Shown here piece by piece: positions 18,983-28,742 of a stretch of DNA of 64,000 bases. Position numbers and translations under genes: made by a program. This stretch comes from Castellaniella sp. GTDB taxonomy: Bacteria; Pseudomonadota; Gammaproteobacteria; Burkholderiales; Burkholderiaceae_B. The first letter of the stretch is position 1. Each line of letters opens with the position of its first letter. The stretch lies in NCBI RefSeq assembly GCF_004321985.1, contig NZ_SCQN01000011.1:62001-126000 (forward strand), given 5' to 3'. The notes beneath the pieces are model-generated. The model had not been told where the DNA came from. It saw nothing but the letters and a program-made list of their open reading frames with translations, and did no database searches.

Positions 18983-21775
18983 TCAGCGGTCCTGCTTGCG
19001 AAGAAGCGCGATGGCCGTCCCCAGGATCAGCGGGATCGACAACATCAGGGGCTGGATCGAAGGCCAGAGGTCGTGGAGTTCCAGCGCCTTGTTGAAGATG
19101 CCGCGGCTGATGGTGAACATGTGGGCGGCCGGGTAGGTCTGGCCGATGAGCAGGCCCACGCCTTCCATGGAGCTGACCGGATCCAGCAGGCCCGAGAACT
19201 GAATGGCGGGAATCAGGGTGGCCATCATCGTGAAGAACATGGCAGCGATCTGGCTGCGTGTCATGGCCGACGTCAGCAGGCCCAGGCCGGTGGAGGCGAT
19301 GCAGTAGACGAAGCCGGCCAGGGCCAGGGTGGCGAGGCTGCCTTTGATCGGAACGCCGAAGACCGTGACCGACAGCAGGCACATGGCTGCGAAGTTCAGC
19401 AAGGCCAGCCCGATATAGGGGATCTGCTTGCCCAGCAGGAATTCCGTCCGTGTCACCGGGGTGACATACAGATTGATGATCGAGCCGATTTCCTTTTCGC
19501 GCACCACGGCCAGCGCGGTGAGCATGGCCGGCAGCATCATCAGCAGGAGCGGGATGACGACCGGCACCATGGCGGGCAGGCTGCGCACGTCCGGGTTGTA
19601 GCGGAAACGGGTCTGCAGATCGACCGGCGAGGCGGCTGCCACGCCCAGGCGTTCCCGGACCTGCTGCGCCAGCCATTGCTGGTGCATGCCCTGAACGTAA
19701 CCCCTGACGGTTTCCGCCCGCTGAGGCATGGCCCCGTCGATCCAGGCGCCGATCTCGGGCGTGCGGCCGTGCAGCAGGTCGCGTCCGAAGCCGGGAGGAA
19801 TCTCGATGGCCAGGGACAGTTCGCCGCTGCGCATGCGCCGGTCCATGTCGGAATCGTCGACGATGGGGGGATGCTCGACAAAGTAGCGTGAGCCTGACAG
19901 ATTCAGTGCGTAGGCGCGGCTGATGGTGCTCTGGTCCCGATCCAGCACCGCAAAACTCAGGCTCTCCACGTCCAGGCTGATGCCGAAACCGATGACGAAC
20001 ATCAGCACCAGGGATCCCATCAGGGCCAGCGTGCCGCGCACCGGATCGCGCCGCAGTTCCATGGATTCGCGCCGCATGGTGCTGAACAGCCGGGCGGGGC
20101 TGAAGGACGGAATGCGTGGCGCCCCCGCTGCCGGGCCGCCGGTGGCCGGGGCAGCGGGGACGATGGGTTCCGCGCTCGGACCGGGCGGCGCCACAGGAGC
20201 TTCGCCGCTAGCTTCCAGCAGGTAGCCGATGAAGGCTTCTTCCAGTGACCCGGCGCCGCGCTTGCGCACCAGTTCGGCGGGCCGGTCGCTGTCGAGCACG
20301 CGTCCCGCGTGCATCATGGACATGCGATCGCAGCGTTCGGCCTCGTTCATGAAATGGGTGGAAATGAAGATCGTGACCCGGTCGCGGCGCGACAGCGTGA
20401 TCAGCAGCCGCCAGAAATCGTCGCGGGCGATGGGGTCCACGCCCGAAGTCGGTTCATCCAGGATCAGCAGCTCGGGCTCGTGCACCATGGCCACGGCCAG
20501 CGACAGTCGCTGGCGGATCCCCAGCGGCAGACTGCCGGGCAAGGTGTCCAGCGCCTCGCTCAGGCCGAAGCGCTCCACCATGGTCCGGACGCGCTCGTCG
20601 ATGCGCTCCGGAGCGACGTGGAACAGGCGGGCGTGCAGAAACAGGTTCTGGCGCACCGTCAGCTCGCCGTAGAGGGAGAAGGACTGCGACATGTATCCGA
20701 CCCGGCTGCGCACGTCCAGGTCGTCGGGGTCGATCTCACGGCCAAACAGCCAGGCGCGGCCCTCGCTGGCGGGCAGCAGCCCGGTCAGCATCTTCATGGT
20801 GGTTGATTTGCCGCAGCCGTTGGATCCCAGAAAACCGAAGATCTCGCCGCGACGGATGCGCAGGCTGACGTGGTCGACGGCCACGAAGTCGCCAAACCGC
20901 ATGGTCAGGTCGCGGGCCTCGATGGCGATATCTTCCTCGCCGTCCGCGGGCAGCGGCGGGATCTCCACAGGGGTATAGCCTTCGCGCCGCGCGGCTGGCA
21001 GCAAGTGGATGAAGGAAGCCTCCAGCGAGGCCTGGCCAGTGACCTGGAGCATTTCGGCCGGCGTTCCGGTGGCCAGGATGCGGCCTTCGTCCATGGCAGC
21101 CAGCCAGTCGAAGCGCAGGGCCTCGTCCATGTAGGCGGTGGCGACGATGACGCTCATGGCGCCCGATTGACGCGGCGCGCCGCCGGTTGCGCGTCCGGGA
21201 TGACCGGCGCGGATGCGAGCGATCAGGTCCCAGAACTGGGCGCGGGCCAGCGGGTCCACGCCGGTCGTCGGCTCGTCCAGAATCAGGAAATCCGGGTCAT
21301 GGATCAGGGCGCAGCACAGGCTCAGCTTCTGCCTCATGCCGCCCGACAACTTGCCTGCGGGACGGGACAGGAACGGGTGCAGGCCGGTGCTGCGGGTCAG
21401 GTCATCGATGCGCCGGCGCCGCTCGGCGGCGTCGTGACCGAACAGGCGGGCGAAGAACTGCAGGTTTTCCTCGACCGAGAGCGTCGGGTAGAGGTTCTTC
21501 CCTAGCCCCTGGGGCATGTAGGCGATGCGCGGGCAGGTCCGCTTGCGGTGGCCCCCTGTCGCCATGTCGCCGCCCAGAACCTCGACCTGGCCTTCCTGGA
21601 TGGCGCGGGCTCCGGCCAGGATCGACAGCAGGGTGGATTTGCCCACGCCGTCCGGGCCGATCAGGCCGATCATCTGGCCGGACGGAACGTCGAAGTCGAT
21701 GTGTTCCAGCGCGCAAGTCTTGCCGTAGCGGTGACTCAGTCCCCGGATCCGGGCCGCGAGAACGTCCTGCGTCAT
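18983..21775 (-). CDS. RbbA/YhiH-like fused ABC transporter (two ATPase domains plus ABC-2 permease)
   Basis: Two Walker A motifs ([14 protein letters not shown] and [14 protein letters not shown]), signatures [11 protein letters not shown] and degenerate [11 protein letters not shown], then C-terminal TM domain with [29 protein letters not shown]. Confidence 0.9.
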   Translation of the reverse strand: MTQDVLAARIRGLSHRYGKTCALEHIDFDVPSGQMIGLIGPDGVGKSTLLSILAGARAIQEGQVEVLGGDMATGGHRKRTCPRIAYMPQGLGKNLYPTLSVEENLQFFARLFGHDAAERRRRIDDLTRSTGLHPFLSRPAGKLSGGMRQKLSLCCALIHDPDFLILDEPTTGVDPLARAQFWDLIARIRAGHPGRATGGAPRQSGAMSVIVATAYMDEALRFDWLAAMDEGRILATGTPAEMLQVTGQASLEASFIHLLPAARREGYTPVEIPPLPADGEEDIAIEARDLTMRFGDFVAVDHVSLRIRRGEIFGFLGSNGCGKSTTMKMLTGLLPASEGRAWLFGREIDPDDLDVRSRVGYMSQSFSLYGELTVRQNLFLHARLFHVAPERIDERVRTMVERFGLSEALDTLPGSLPLGIRQRLSLAVAMVHEPELLILDEPTSGVDPIARDDFWRLLITLSRRDRVTIFISTHFMNEAERCDRMSMMHAGRVLDSDRPAELVRKRGAGSLEEAFIGYLLEASGEAPVAPPGPSAEPIVPAAPATGGPAAGAPRIPSFSPARLFSTMRRESMELRRDPVRGTLALMGSLVLMFVIGFGISLDVESLSFAVLDRDQSTISRAYALNLSGSRYFVEHPPIVDDSDMDRRMRSGELSLAIEIPPGFGRDLLHGRTPEIGAWIDGAMPQRAETVRGYVQGMHQQWLAQQVRERLGVAAASPVDLQTRFRYNPDVRSLPAMVPVVIPLLLMMLPAMLTALAVVREKEIGSIINLYVTPVTRTEFLLGKQIPYIGLALLNFAAMCLLSVTVFGVPIKGSLATLALAGFVYCIASTGLGLLTSAMTRSQIAAMFFTMMATLIPAIQFSGLLDPVSSMEGVGLLIGQTYPAAHMFTISRGIFNKALELHDLWPSIQPLMLSIPLILGTAIALLRKQDR

Positions 21776-21779
21776 GGGC

Positions 21780-22856
21780 TTATCCAGGCAGGTGGATGGT
21801 CAGGGACGCCGGCCAGGGCTGCGTGGCGTCGGTGCGGACCCAGGCGACGCCGGGCAGGCCGGTCTTGACCTGCTCCAGATGCTTCTGCAGCAGATCCCGG
21901 GGAATGCGCGCCTTGATGCGGAACATGAGCTTCTGGCGCTCGCTGGCCGTTTCCACGGTCTTGGGGGTGAACTGGGCCTGACTGGCGACGAAGGCGACTT
22001 CGGCGGGGATCACGTATTCCGGGGCCGCGTCCAGCACGATGCGGACTTCGCTGCCCAGGGCGAGCCGGCCGGCGATGGCCTCGGGCATGAAGAAGGTCAT
22101 GGTGACATCGGACAGATCCAGCATGTTGAGCACGCGGCCGCCGGCGCTGAGCACTTCGCCGGGCTGGGCGATGCGTAGCTGAATGCGTCCGTCGCGCGGA
22201 GCCTTGAGGCGGCTGTCCTCCAGATCGGCCTGAATACGCGCCGTCGTGGCCGCCGCCGCCGTTACGGCCGATTCCGCGCCGATCTGATCGGCCCTGGCCG
22301 CCGCCACGCCCGCCTGAGCCGACAGCACTTGCGCCCTCGCGGCGGTGAGGCCGGCCTCGGCGCTTCGCAGCCGGGCCTGATCGTCGTCCAGTTCCTGCTG
22401 CGAAGCGGCACCCTGCCGGGCTAGCGTGCTGGATCGATTCAAGCGCTGCCGGGCGGCGAACAGATCGCTTTCGCGCTGCTTGACGACAGCCTGCGCCGTG
22501 GTGACGTCGCTTTCGCGCAGGGCGACCTGAGCCTGAGCGGCGGCGACCGCATGGCTGGCCTGGTGCTGGCGGGCCGCCGCTTCTTCGATCTGGGCCTGCA
22601 GTGAATCCGGGTTCATCAGGGCCAGGATCTGGCCGGCCCGGACGAAATCGCCCTCGTCGACCAGGATGCGGTCGATCCGGCCGGGCAGCCTGGTGGCAAT
22701 GTCGATTTCGGTGGCCTCGATGCGGCCGTTGCCTCGCATGAAGCCGGGGCCGGGACCGCTGTCCTGGGACCAGCGCCAGGCGCCGTAGGCACCGATCGCC
22801 AGCGCGGCAGCCAGCACCAGCGGGAGGGATCTCTTGAGCTTTTCGGACAGGATCAT
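21780..22856 (-). CDS. HlyD/YhiI-like periplasmic adaptor protein
   Basis: N-terminal TM anchor, [43 protein letters not shown], long coiled-coil, beta-barrel domain. Confidence 0.9.
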   Translation of the reverse strand: MILSEKLKRSLPLVLAAALAIGAYGAWRWSQDSGPGPGFMRGNGRIEATEIDIATRLPGRIDRILVDEGDFVRAGQILALMNPDSLQAQIEEAAARQHQASHAVAAAQAQVALRESDVTTAQAVVKQRESDLFAARQRLNRSSTLARQGAASQQELDDDQARLRSAEAGLTAARAQVLSAQAGVAAARADQIGAESAVTAAAATTARIQADLEDSRLKAPRDGRIQLRIAQPGEVLSAGGRVLNMLDLSDVTMTFFMPEAIAGRLALGSEVRIVLDAAPEYVIPAEVAFVASQAQFTPKTVETASERQKLMFRIKARIPRDLLQKHLEQVKTGLPGVAWVRTDATQPWPASLTIHLPG

Positions 22857-22861
22857 GTCGA

Positions 22862-24364
22862 TCAGAGGGCGGGAGAGGTTGGAGGGGCGGGCCCGGCGCC
22901 GCCGCCCAGGGTGGCGTACAGGGCCACCTGGCTCGATAGCCAGGCGCGCCGGACTTGAACCAGCTGCTGCTGAGCCGTCAGCAGATCGCGCCGGGCGTCC
23001 AGGACTTCCAGGTAGGGCGCGGCGCCGCTGTCGTAGCGCAGTTGGGCCAGATCGGCCCGCGCGGCCTGGGTCTGGGCCATGCGGGCCTGGATGTCCAGTT
23101 GTCTGGCCAGGCCCTGGCGCGCGGAGAGGGCATCGGCCACCTCGTGGAAGGCGGTCTGGATGCTTTTTTCGTAGGTCGCCACCGCCATGTCGCGCCGGAC
23201 CTCGGCCACGTCCAGGGTGGCCCGCAGGCGGCCTGCCGTGAAGATCGGGAGTTCGATGACCGGCGCGAACGTCCAGGCCTGGCTTCCGCCGCCGAACAGG
23301 CCGTCGAGCTCGGCGCTTGCCGAGCCGGCGCTCGACGTCAGGGCGATGCGCGGCAGGAAAGCGGCACGCGCGGCGCCGATCCGGGCGTGGGCCGACCGCA
23401 GCTGGTATTCGGCGGCCCGGATATCCGGCCGGGACAGCAGGACCTCAGATGGTAGGCCCGGCTCGAGCCGGGTCAGCCGCATGGATTCCAGACCGATGCC
23501 CGCCACCCGCGCGATGTCTGCGTCCGCGACGCCCGTCAGTAGCGTCAGCGCGTGCGCGGCGGCGGCCCGTTCCTGTTGCAGCTGAGCCTGCAGGGATTCG
23601 GCCTGGATCAGCAGGGTGCGCACCTGTGTCAGTTCCAGTTCCGAGGCGGACCCTGCGCCCTTGCGCTGCCGGAAGATTTCCAGGGACTGCCGGCGGTTGC
23701 GCACGGCTTCGTCTGCCAGAAAGGCGCGCTGGTCCAGCTCCCGCAGAACCAGCACCGAGTCGGCCACTTGGCGCACCAGCGCCACCCGGACGGCCTGGCG
23801 GGCTGCGTCCGTCGCCAGCCAGTCGTCCAGCGCGGCGTCATTCAGATTGCGGATCCGGCCCCAGAGGTCGATCTCCCAATGAGTCAGGCCGATGCCGGCC
23901 TGGCTACGGGACTGGATCTGTGGCTGGCCCGTAAGGTTGAGGTCGCCGGGCACGCGGCTGCGTTCGATGCCACCCTGGGCGCTGATTGATGGCGATAGGT
24001 CGGCCCGCTGAATCCGATGGGCGGCTTCGGCCTCGCGTACGCGCAGTTCGGCCAGCCTCAGGTCCCGATTGTGCTCCAGGGCCAGGCCGATCAGCCGGCG
24101 CATGTCGCCGTCCTGGAAATAATTCGCCCAATCCAAATCCCGTAAAGCGCGCGCGGCGGCGGGCGCGGTTTCGGCGTCGTCGGGCCAGGCGCCGGCGATC
24201 GGAGGAGGCGGGAGCCGGGTCGCGGGCGCCAGGTTGACGCAGGCCGACAGGGTCAGCACGAGGGCAGCGCTCAGGATGCGGGCGAGCAGCCGACCATGCC
24301 GGCGGTCGGCTGCTCGCCCGCGCGTGCCGCGCCGGATTTCGCGAGACAGGGTTTGCCTGGGCAT
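22862..24364 (-). CDS. NodT-family outer-membrane efflux lipoprotein (TolC-like)
   Basis: Lipobox LTLSACVNLAP; duplicated OEP repeats with RSRVPGDLNLTGQPQIQSR, GLPSEVLLSRPDIRAAEYQLRSAHARIGAARAAFLPRI. Confidence 0.92.
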   Translation of the reverse strand: MPRQTLSREIRRGTRGRAADRRHGRLLARILSAALVLTLSACVNLAPATRLPPPPIAGAWPDDAETAPAAARALRDLDWANYFQDGDMRRLIGLALEHNRDLRLAELRVREAEAAHRIQRADLSPSISAQGGIERSRVPGDLNLTGQPQIQSRSQAGIGLTHWEIDLWGRIRNLNDAALDDWLATDAARQAVRVALVRQVADSVLVLRELDQRAFLADEAVRNRRQSLEIFRQRKGAGSASELELTQVRTLLIQAESLQAQLQQERAAAAHALTLLTGVADADIARVAGIGLESMRLTRLEPGLPSEVLLSRPDIRAAEYQLRSAHARIGAARAAFLPRIALTSSAGSASAELDGLFGGGSQAWTFAPVIELPIFTAGRLRATLDVAEVRRDMAVATYEKSIQTAFHEVADALSARQGLARQLDIQARMAQTQAARADLAQLRYDSGAAPYLEVLDARRDLLTAQQQLVQVRRAWLSSQVALYATLGGGAGPAPPTSPAL

Positions 24365-24367
24365 GGA

Positions 24368-26122
24368 TCAGGTCTCGAGTACATAGCGCCCGGGGGCATC
24401 CTCCAGGGCCTTGCGGCCGGGGCGCCCCAGGGGCGGCGGGGCCTCGGACGGGCCCGAGCGGTCGGCCAGCCACTGTGACCAGGCGGTCCACCAGGATCCA
24501 TCGTGGACGGGGGTCGACGCCATCCATTCGTCGGGCGACAGGGAAGGGTCGCCGGGTTGGCGGACGCGGATACGGTACTGGCGTCGAGGATGGCCGGGCT
24601 CGTTGACGATGCCGGCGTTGTGGCCGCCACTGGTCAGCACGAAGCTCAGTTCGCCCGGGAAGAACTGGTGCAGCTTGTAGACTGAACGCCACGGGGCGAC
24701 GTGGTCGGTGACCGTGCCCACGGCGAAGACCGGCAGGCGGATGTCGCTGATCGACACGGGTCGCCCGTCCACCGGGTAGCGTCCGGCGCTCAGGTCGTTG
24801 TCCAGGTAAAGGCGCCGCAGATACTGCGAGTGCATGCGAGCGGGCATTCGGGTGGTGTCGGCGTTCCAGGCCATCAGGTCGTTGATGGGGCGCCGTTCTC
24901 CCAGCAAATATTCGTGGATGGCGCGCGACCAGAGCAGGTCGTAGGACCGCAGCATCTGGAAGGCACCCGCCATCTGGTCGGCACTGAAGTAGCCCCGGCG
25001 CCGCATCTGGGCTTCGAGCATGTGGACCTGGGCGTCGTCGATGAACAGCCCGATCTCGCCCGGCTCGCTGAAATCGATCTGGGTCGTGAACAGGCTGATG
25101 CTGGCAAGCCGCTGGTCGCCGTTGCGCGCCATGGCGGCGGCCGCGATTGACAGTAGCGTGCCGCCCAGGCAGTAGCCGGTGGCATGAACGCGGCGTTCGG
25201 GTTGGATGCGTCCGATAGTGTCCAGGGCGGCAAAGAATCCGTTGCGTAGGTAGTCGTCCATACCCAACTCGGCATCTTGGTCAGTGGGGTTCTTCCAGGA
25301 GATGCAGTAGACGGTGTAGCCCTGATCGATCAGGAACCGGACCAGGGAATTGTGGGGCGACAGGTCCAAAATGTAGTATTTCATGATCCAGGCTGGCACG
25401 AGTAGGATTGGCTCCCGCCTCACGGTCGGCGTGGTCGGGGCGTACTGGATCAGTTCCATCAGCCTGTTGCGCAGGACGACCTTGCCTGGTGTAGTGGCTA
25501 CGTCGTGTCCCACGCGGAATCTGTCCGCCCCCGCGACTGGCATCTTGGCCTGGCGCCGGACGACGTCTTCCAGCAGGTAGCCGCCGCCGCGCAGCAGGTT
25601 CATTCCGCTTTCCGTTATCGTCCGGTCGATGGCGACCGGATTCGTCCAGAGTTGGTTGCCCGGGGACATCATGTCCAACCACTGGCGCGCCCAGAACGAG
25701 ATCTGCCGCATGTGGCGCGGATCGGTGCCGGGCAGGTCGGACGTAGCTTCCTCCCACCAGGCCTGGCTTAGCAGGAACCCTTGGCTCAGCAGGTTGTAGG
25801 GCCAGCGGCACCAGGCCGGGTCAGTGAAGCGGCGATCAGTCTCGGGTGGCGTGATGCAGGCTTGGGCCGGATCGCCGGCAGCCTTCAGACAGTCGTACAG
25901 GTAGCGTGCGAGTTCGCGCTGATGGCTGGTGGCCAGACGCAGCAGTTCGGTTCGTTTTCCCGGCGAGGCCGCCAAGTGCATGGCCCAGTCCAGCCAGGCC
26001 AGGCTGAGCGAGGTGGGCGAGATCGACCCGAAGGCGCGTGCCTGGTTGGCGTGGAAATATTCGTCGGTGGCCCGGGCTGCGGCCTGGTGATCTACGGCAC
26101 GGCGGTTCGAGGATGGTGGCAT
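24368..26122 (-). CDS. phaC: Poly(3-hydroxyalkanoate) synthase, class I-like, copy 1
   Basis: Lipase-box-like HATGYCLGGTLL (G-x-C-x-G), catalytic Asp (TVTDHVAPW) and His (GGHNAGIVNEPG); ATG at 26122 follows GGAG RBS; the listed start (26140) is a TTG inside a palindrome. Confidence 0.92.
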   Translation of the reverse strand: MPPSSNRRAVDHQAAARATDEYFHANQARAFGSISPTSLSLAWLDWAMHLAASPGKRTELLRLATSHQRELARYLYDCLKAAGDPAQACITPPETDRRFTDPAWCRWPYNLLSQGFLLSQAWWEEATSDLPGTDPRHMRQISFWARQWLDMMSPGNQLWTNPVAIDRTITESGMNLLRGGGYLLEDVVRRQAKMPVAGADRFRVGHDVATTPGKVVLRNRLMELIQYAPTTPTVRREPILLVPAWIMKYYILDLSPHNSLVRFLIDQGYTVYCISWKNPTDQDAELGMDDYLRNGFFAALDTIGRIQPERRVHATGYCLGGTLLSIAAAAMARNGDQRLASISLFTTQIDFSEPGEIGLFIDDAQVHMLEAQMRRRGYFSADQMAGAFQMLRSYDLLWSRAIHEYLLGERRPINDLMAWNADTTRMPARMHSQYLRRLYLDNDLSAGRYPVDGRPVSISDIRLPVFAVGTVTDHVAPWRSVYKLHQFFPGELSFVLTSGGHNAGIVNEPGHPRRQYRIRVRQPGDPSLSPDEWMASTPVHDGSWWTAWSQWLADRSGPSEAPPPLGRPGRKALEDAPGRYVLET

Positions 26123-26133
26123 GACGATTCTCC

Positions 26134-26155
26134 TTATCAACTTTTTAGTTGATAA
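26134..26155. promoter_or_regulatory. Perfect inverted repeat TTATCAAC-TTTTTA-GTTGATAA just upstream of the phaC (24368-26122) RBS; possible operator
   Basis: 8-bp perfect arms (26134-26141 / 26148-26155) separated by 6 nt, directly 5' of the GGAG RBS. Confidence 0.6.
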
Positions 26156-26265
26156 CCGACAAGCGGGTTTTGATCCCGATCAATCGCCCCGCCAAGCCCT
26201 CCATTCGGAATCAATCACCACGTCGAAAACGCCATCCTCCCCCTGATGCTGTTTCGAGCTCAGCC

Positions 26266-28632
26266 TCAATCCTTGCGTAGACGCGCGAAGGCCTCGGCCA
26301 TTGCCCCGTGCGGTTTTTCCGGGCGTCTGGATCCGGTGTTGTGCGGTGCAGCTGGGTGCTCGCGGGCTCGCCGGTCGCCGCCTGGTGCTCCCGAAGATCT
26401 GCGCGGCGTACCGTCGTCCTTTCGCATGCTGAGCGCGACGCGCTTGCGGGCGATATCGACTTCCACCACGCGCACCTTCACGGTCTGGCCGACACGCACG
26501 ACTTCGCGGGGGTCCTTGACGAATTTGTCGGCCAGCGCCGAGACGTGCACCAGGCCATCCTGATGAACGCCGATGTCCACAAAGGCCCCAAAGTTGGCCA
26601 CGTTGCTGACCACGCCTTCCAGCGTCATGCCGGGGATCAGGTCCTTGATGTCGTGGATGCCTTCCATGAACTTTGCGGTCTTGAATTCGGGGCGTGGGTC
26701 TCGGCCGGGTTTCTCCAGCTCGGCGAAGATGTCGCGTACCGTCGGCAGACCAAAGCGGTCATTGACGAATTCGGCCGGTGACAGCCCTTTGAGTGCCTCT
26801 GGCTGACCCATGACTGAGGCGGCTGGCTGGCCCAGTTTGAGCAGGATCTGTTCCACCACCGGGTAGGCTTCGGGGTGCACTGCCGACGCATCTAGTGGAT
26901 TGTCCGAGCCCGGGATACGCAGGAACCCGGCTGCCTGTTCGAAGGCTTTGTCGCCGAATCGAGGAACGTCCCGCAGCCCCTGGCGGTTGCGGAAGGCGCC
27001 GTGCTCCTCGCGCCATTGCACCAAGTTGCGGGCCAGCGTGGCGTTCAGCCCCGATACGCGGGTCAGCAGCGGCGCTGATGCGGTGTTCACGTCCACTCCC
27101 ACCGCATTCACGCAGTCTTCCACGACAGCGTCCAGGGAGCGTGCGAGTTCGCGCTGGTTGACGTCATGCTGATACTGGCCCACGCCGATGGCCTTGGGTT
27201 CGATCTTGACCAGTTCCGCCAGCGGGTCCTGAAGGCGCCGTGCGATGGAGACGGCACCCCTGAGGCTCACGTCCATGTCCGGGAATTCGTGCGCAGCCAG
27301 TTCCGAGGCTGAGTAGACCGAGGCGCCCGCCTCCGAGACCACGACTCGGTCGAAGCTGATCTCCGGGTGGCGTTCGCGGACCAGAGCCGCGAGGCGCTCA
27401 GTCTCGCGCGAGGCCGTGCCGTTGCCGATGGCGACGAGTGCGATCTGGTGGCGCTTGGCCAGCGCCGCCAGCGTGCGCAAGCTGCCTTCGATATCCTTGC
27501 GGGGCTCGAACGGATAGATGGTTGCCGTTTCCAGCACTTTACCGGTGGCGTCGATGGCGGCGACCTTGACGCCAGTGCGGATCCCGGGGTCCAGTCCCAG
27601 CACCGTTTTTGGTCCGGCTGGCGCCGCCAGCAGCAGGTCTTTCAGATTGGCGGCGAAGACCCGGATGGCTTCCGCCTCGGCCTCTTCGCGCAGCCGGCCG
27701 ACCAGCTCCGTCTCGAACGTGGTCAGCAGCTTCACGCGCCAAGTCCAGCGGCAGACCTCGGCCAGCCAGTGCTGGCGCGGAGTGGCCTGAGTATCGAAAC
27801 GCGCATCCACCGCCAGCAGCTCCGCCACCTTCTCGATGCAGGGATGAGGGGTCTGGGCCTCGCGGTCGGCGGTGAGTCCGAGTCTCAGATCCAGAATGCC
27901 CTGCTGGCGGCCGCGCAGCAGCGCCAGGACCCGATGGGAAGGTAGCGTGCTCAGTGTCTCGCTGAAATCGAACCAGTCGCGGAAGTTGGCGCCTTCGGTT
28001 TCCTTGCCCTCCACGACCTTCGCGTAGAGCAGCCCCGTATTCCAGAGTTCGGTGCGCAAGGCCTGCAGCACGGTGGCCTGTTCGGCGAACCGCTCGGCCA
28101 GAATGTCGCGTGCACCGTTCAGAACTGCTTTCGCGTCGGCAAAACCGGCTTCTGTGTTCAGGTAGCCGGCAGCGGCCTGTTGTGGGTCGGCTGTTGAATC
28201 GTTCAGCAGCGTTTCCGCCAGCGGTTCCAGGCCCGCTTCGCGGGCGATCTGGGCGCGTGTACGGCGCTTGGGTTTGTAGGGGGTGTACAGGTCTTCGAGC
28301 TGTTGTTTGCTGTCGGTGGCCAGGATCTGACGCTGCAGGGCGTCATCCAGTTTGCCCTGCTGGGCGATCGAATCCAGGATCGCGATCCGGCGGCTTTCCA
28401 GTTCGCGGATATAGAGCAGCCGGACTTCGAGCTGGCGCAGGATGGTGTCGTCCAGGCCGCCAGTGGCTTCCTTGCGGTAGCGTGCGATGAACGGTACGGT
28501 AGCGCCCGAATCCAGGAGCTCGACGGCGGCGGCGACCTGCGCCGGCCGAGCCCCCAGTTCTGCCGTCAGGAGCCGCAACACGCGGGTGGGATCAACCTCA
28601 TGGGTTGGTGGGATAGGGCTTGTGGTGTTCAT
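26266..28632 (-). CDS. tex: Tex-family transcription accessory protein (S1 RNA-binding)
   Basis: [39 protein letters not shown]-terminal S1 domain ([33 protein letters not shown]). Confidence 0.95.
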   Translation of the reverse strand: MNTTSPIPPTHEVDPTRVLRLLTAELGARPAQVAAAVELLDSGATVPFIARYRKEATGGLDDTILRQLEVRLLYIRELESRRIAILDSIAQQGKLDDALQRQILATDSKQQLEDLYTPYKPKRRTRAQIAREAGLEPLAETLLNDSTADPQQAAAGYLNTEAGFADAKAVLNGARDILAERFAEQATVLQALRTELWNTGLLYAKVVEGKETEGANFRDWFDFSETLSTLPSHRVLALLRGRQQGILDLRLGLTADREAQTPHPCIEKVAELLAVDARFDTQATPRQHWLAEVCRWTWRVKLLTTFETELVGRLREEAEAEAIRVFAANLKDLLLAAPAGPKTVLGLDPGIRTGVKVAAIDATGKVLETATIYPFEPRKDIEGSLRTLAALAKRHQIALVAIGNGTASRETERLAALVRERHPEISFDRVVVSEAGASVYSASELAAHEFPDMDVSLRGAVSIARRLQDPLAELVKIEPKAIGVGQYQHDVNQRELARSLDAVVEDCVNAVGVDVNTASAPLLTRVSGLNATLARNLVQWREEHGAFRNRQGLRDVPRFGDKAFEQAAGFLRIPGSDNPLDASAVHPEAYPVVEQILLKLGQPAASVMGQPEALKGLSPAEFVNDRFGLPTVRDIFAELEKPGRDPRPEFKTAKFMEGIHDIKDLIPGMTLEGVVSNVANFGAFVDIGVHQDGLVHVSALADKFVKDPREVVRVGQTVKVRVVEVDIARKRVALSMRKDDGTPRRSSGAPGGDRRAREHPAAPHNTGSRRPEKPHGAMAEAFARLRKD

Positions 28633-28742
28633 AGGGGTCTTAAAATACCAGATTCAAGCGGCGCATTTTGCCACAGGCTCGATGGCCGCCCCTGTTTCCT
28701 GTCGTATCATCCCCGGACTGCCGACGCGGTCTGATCCCCACC

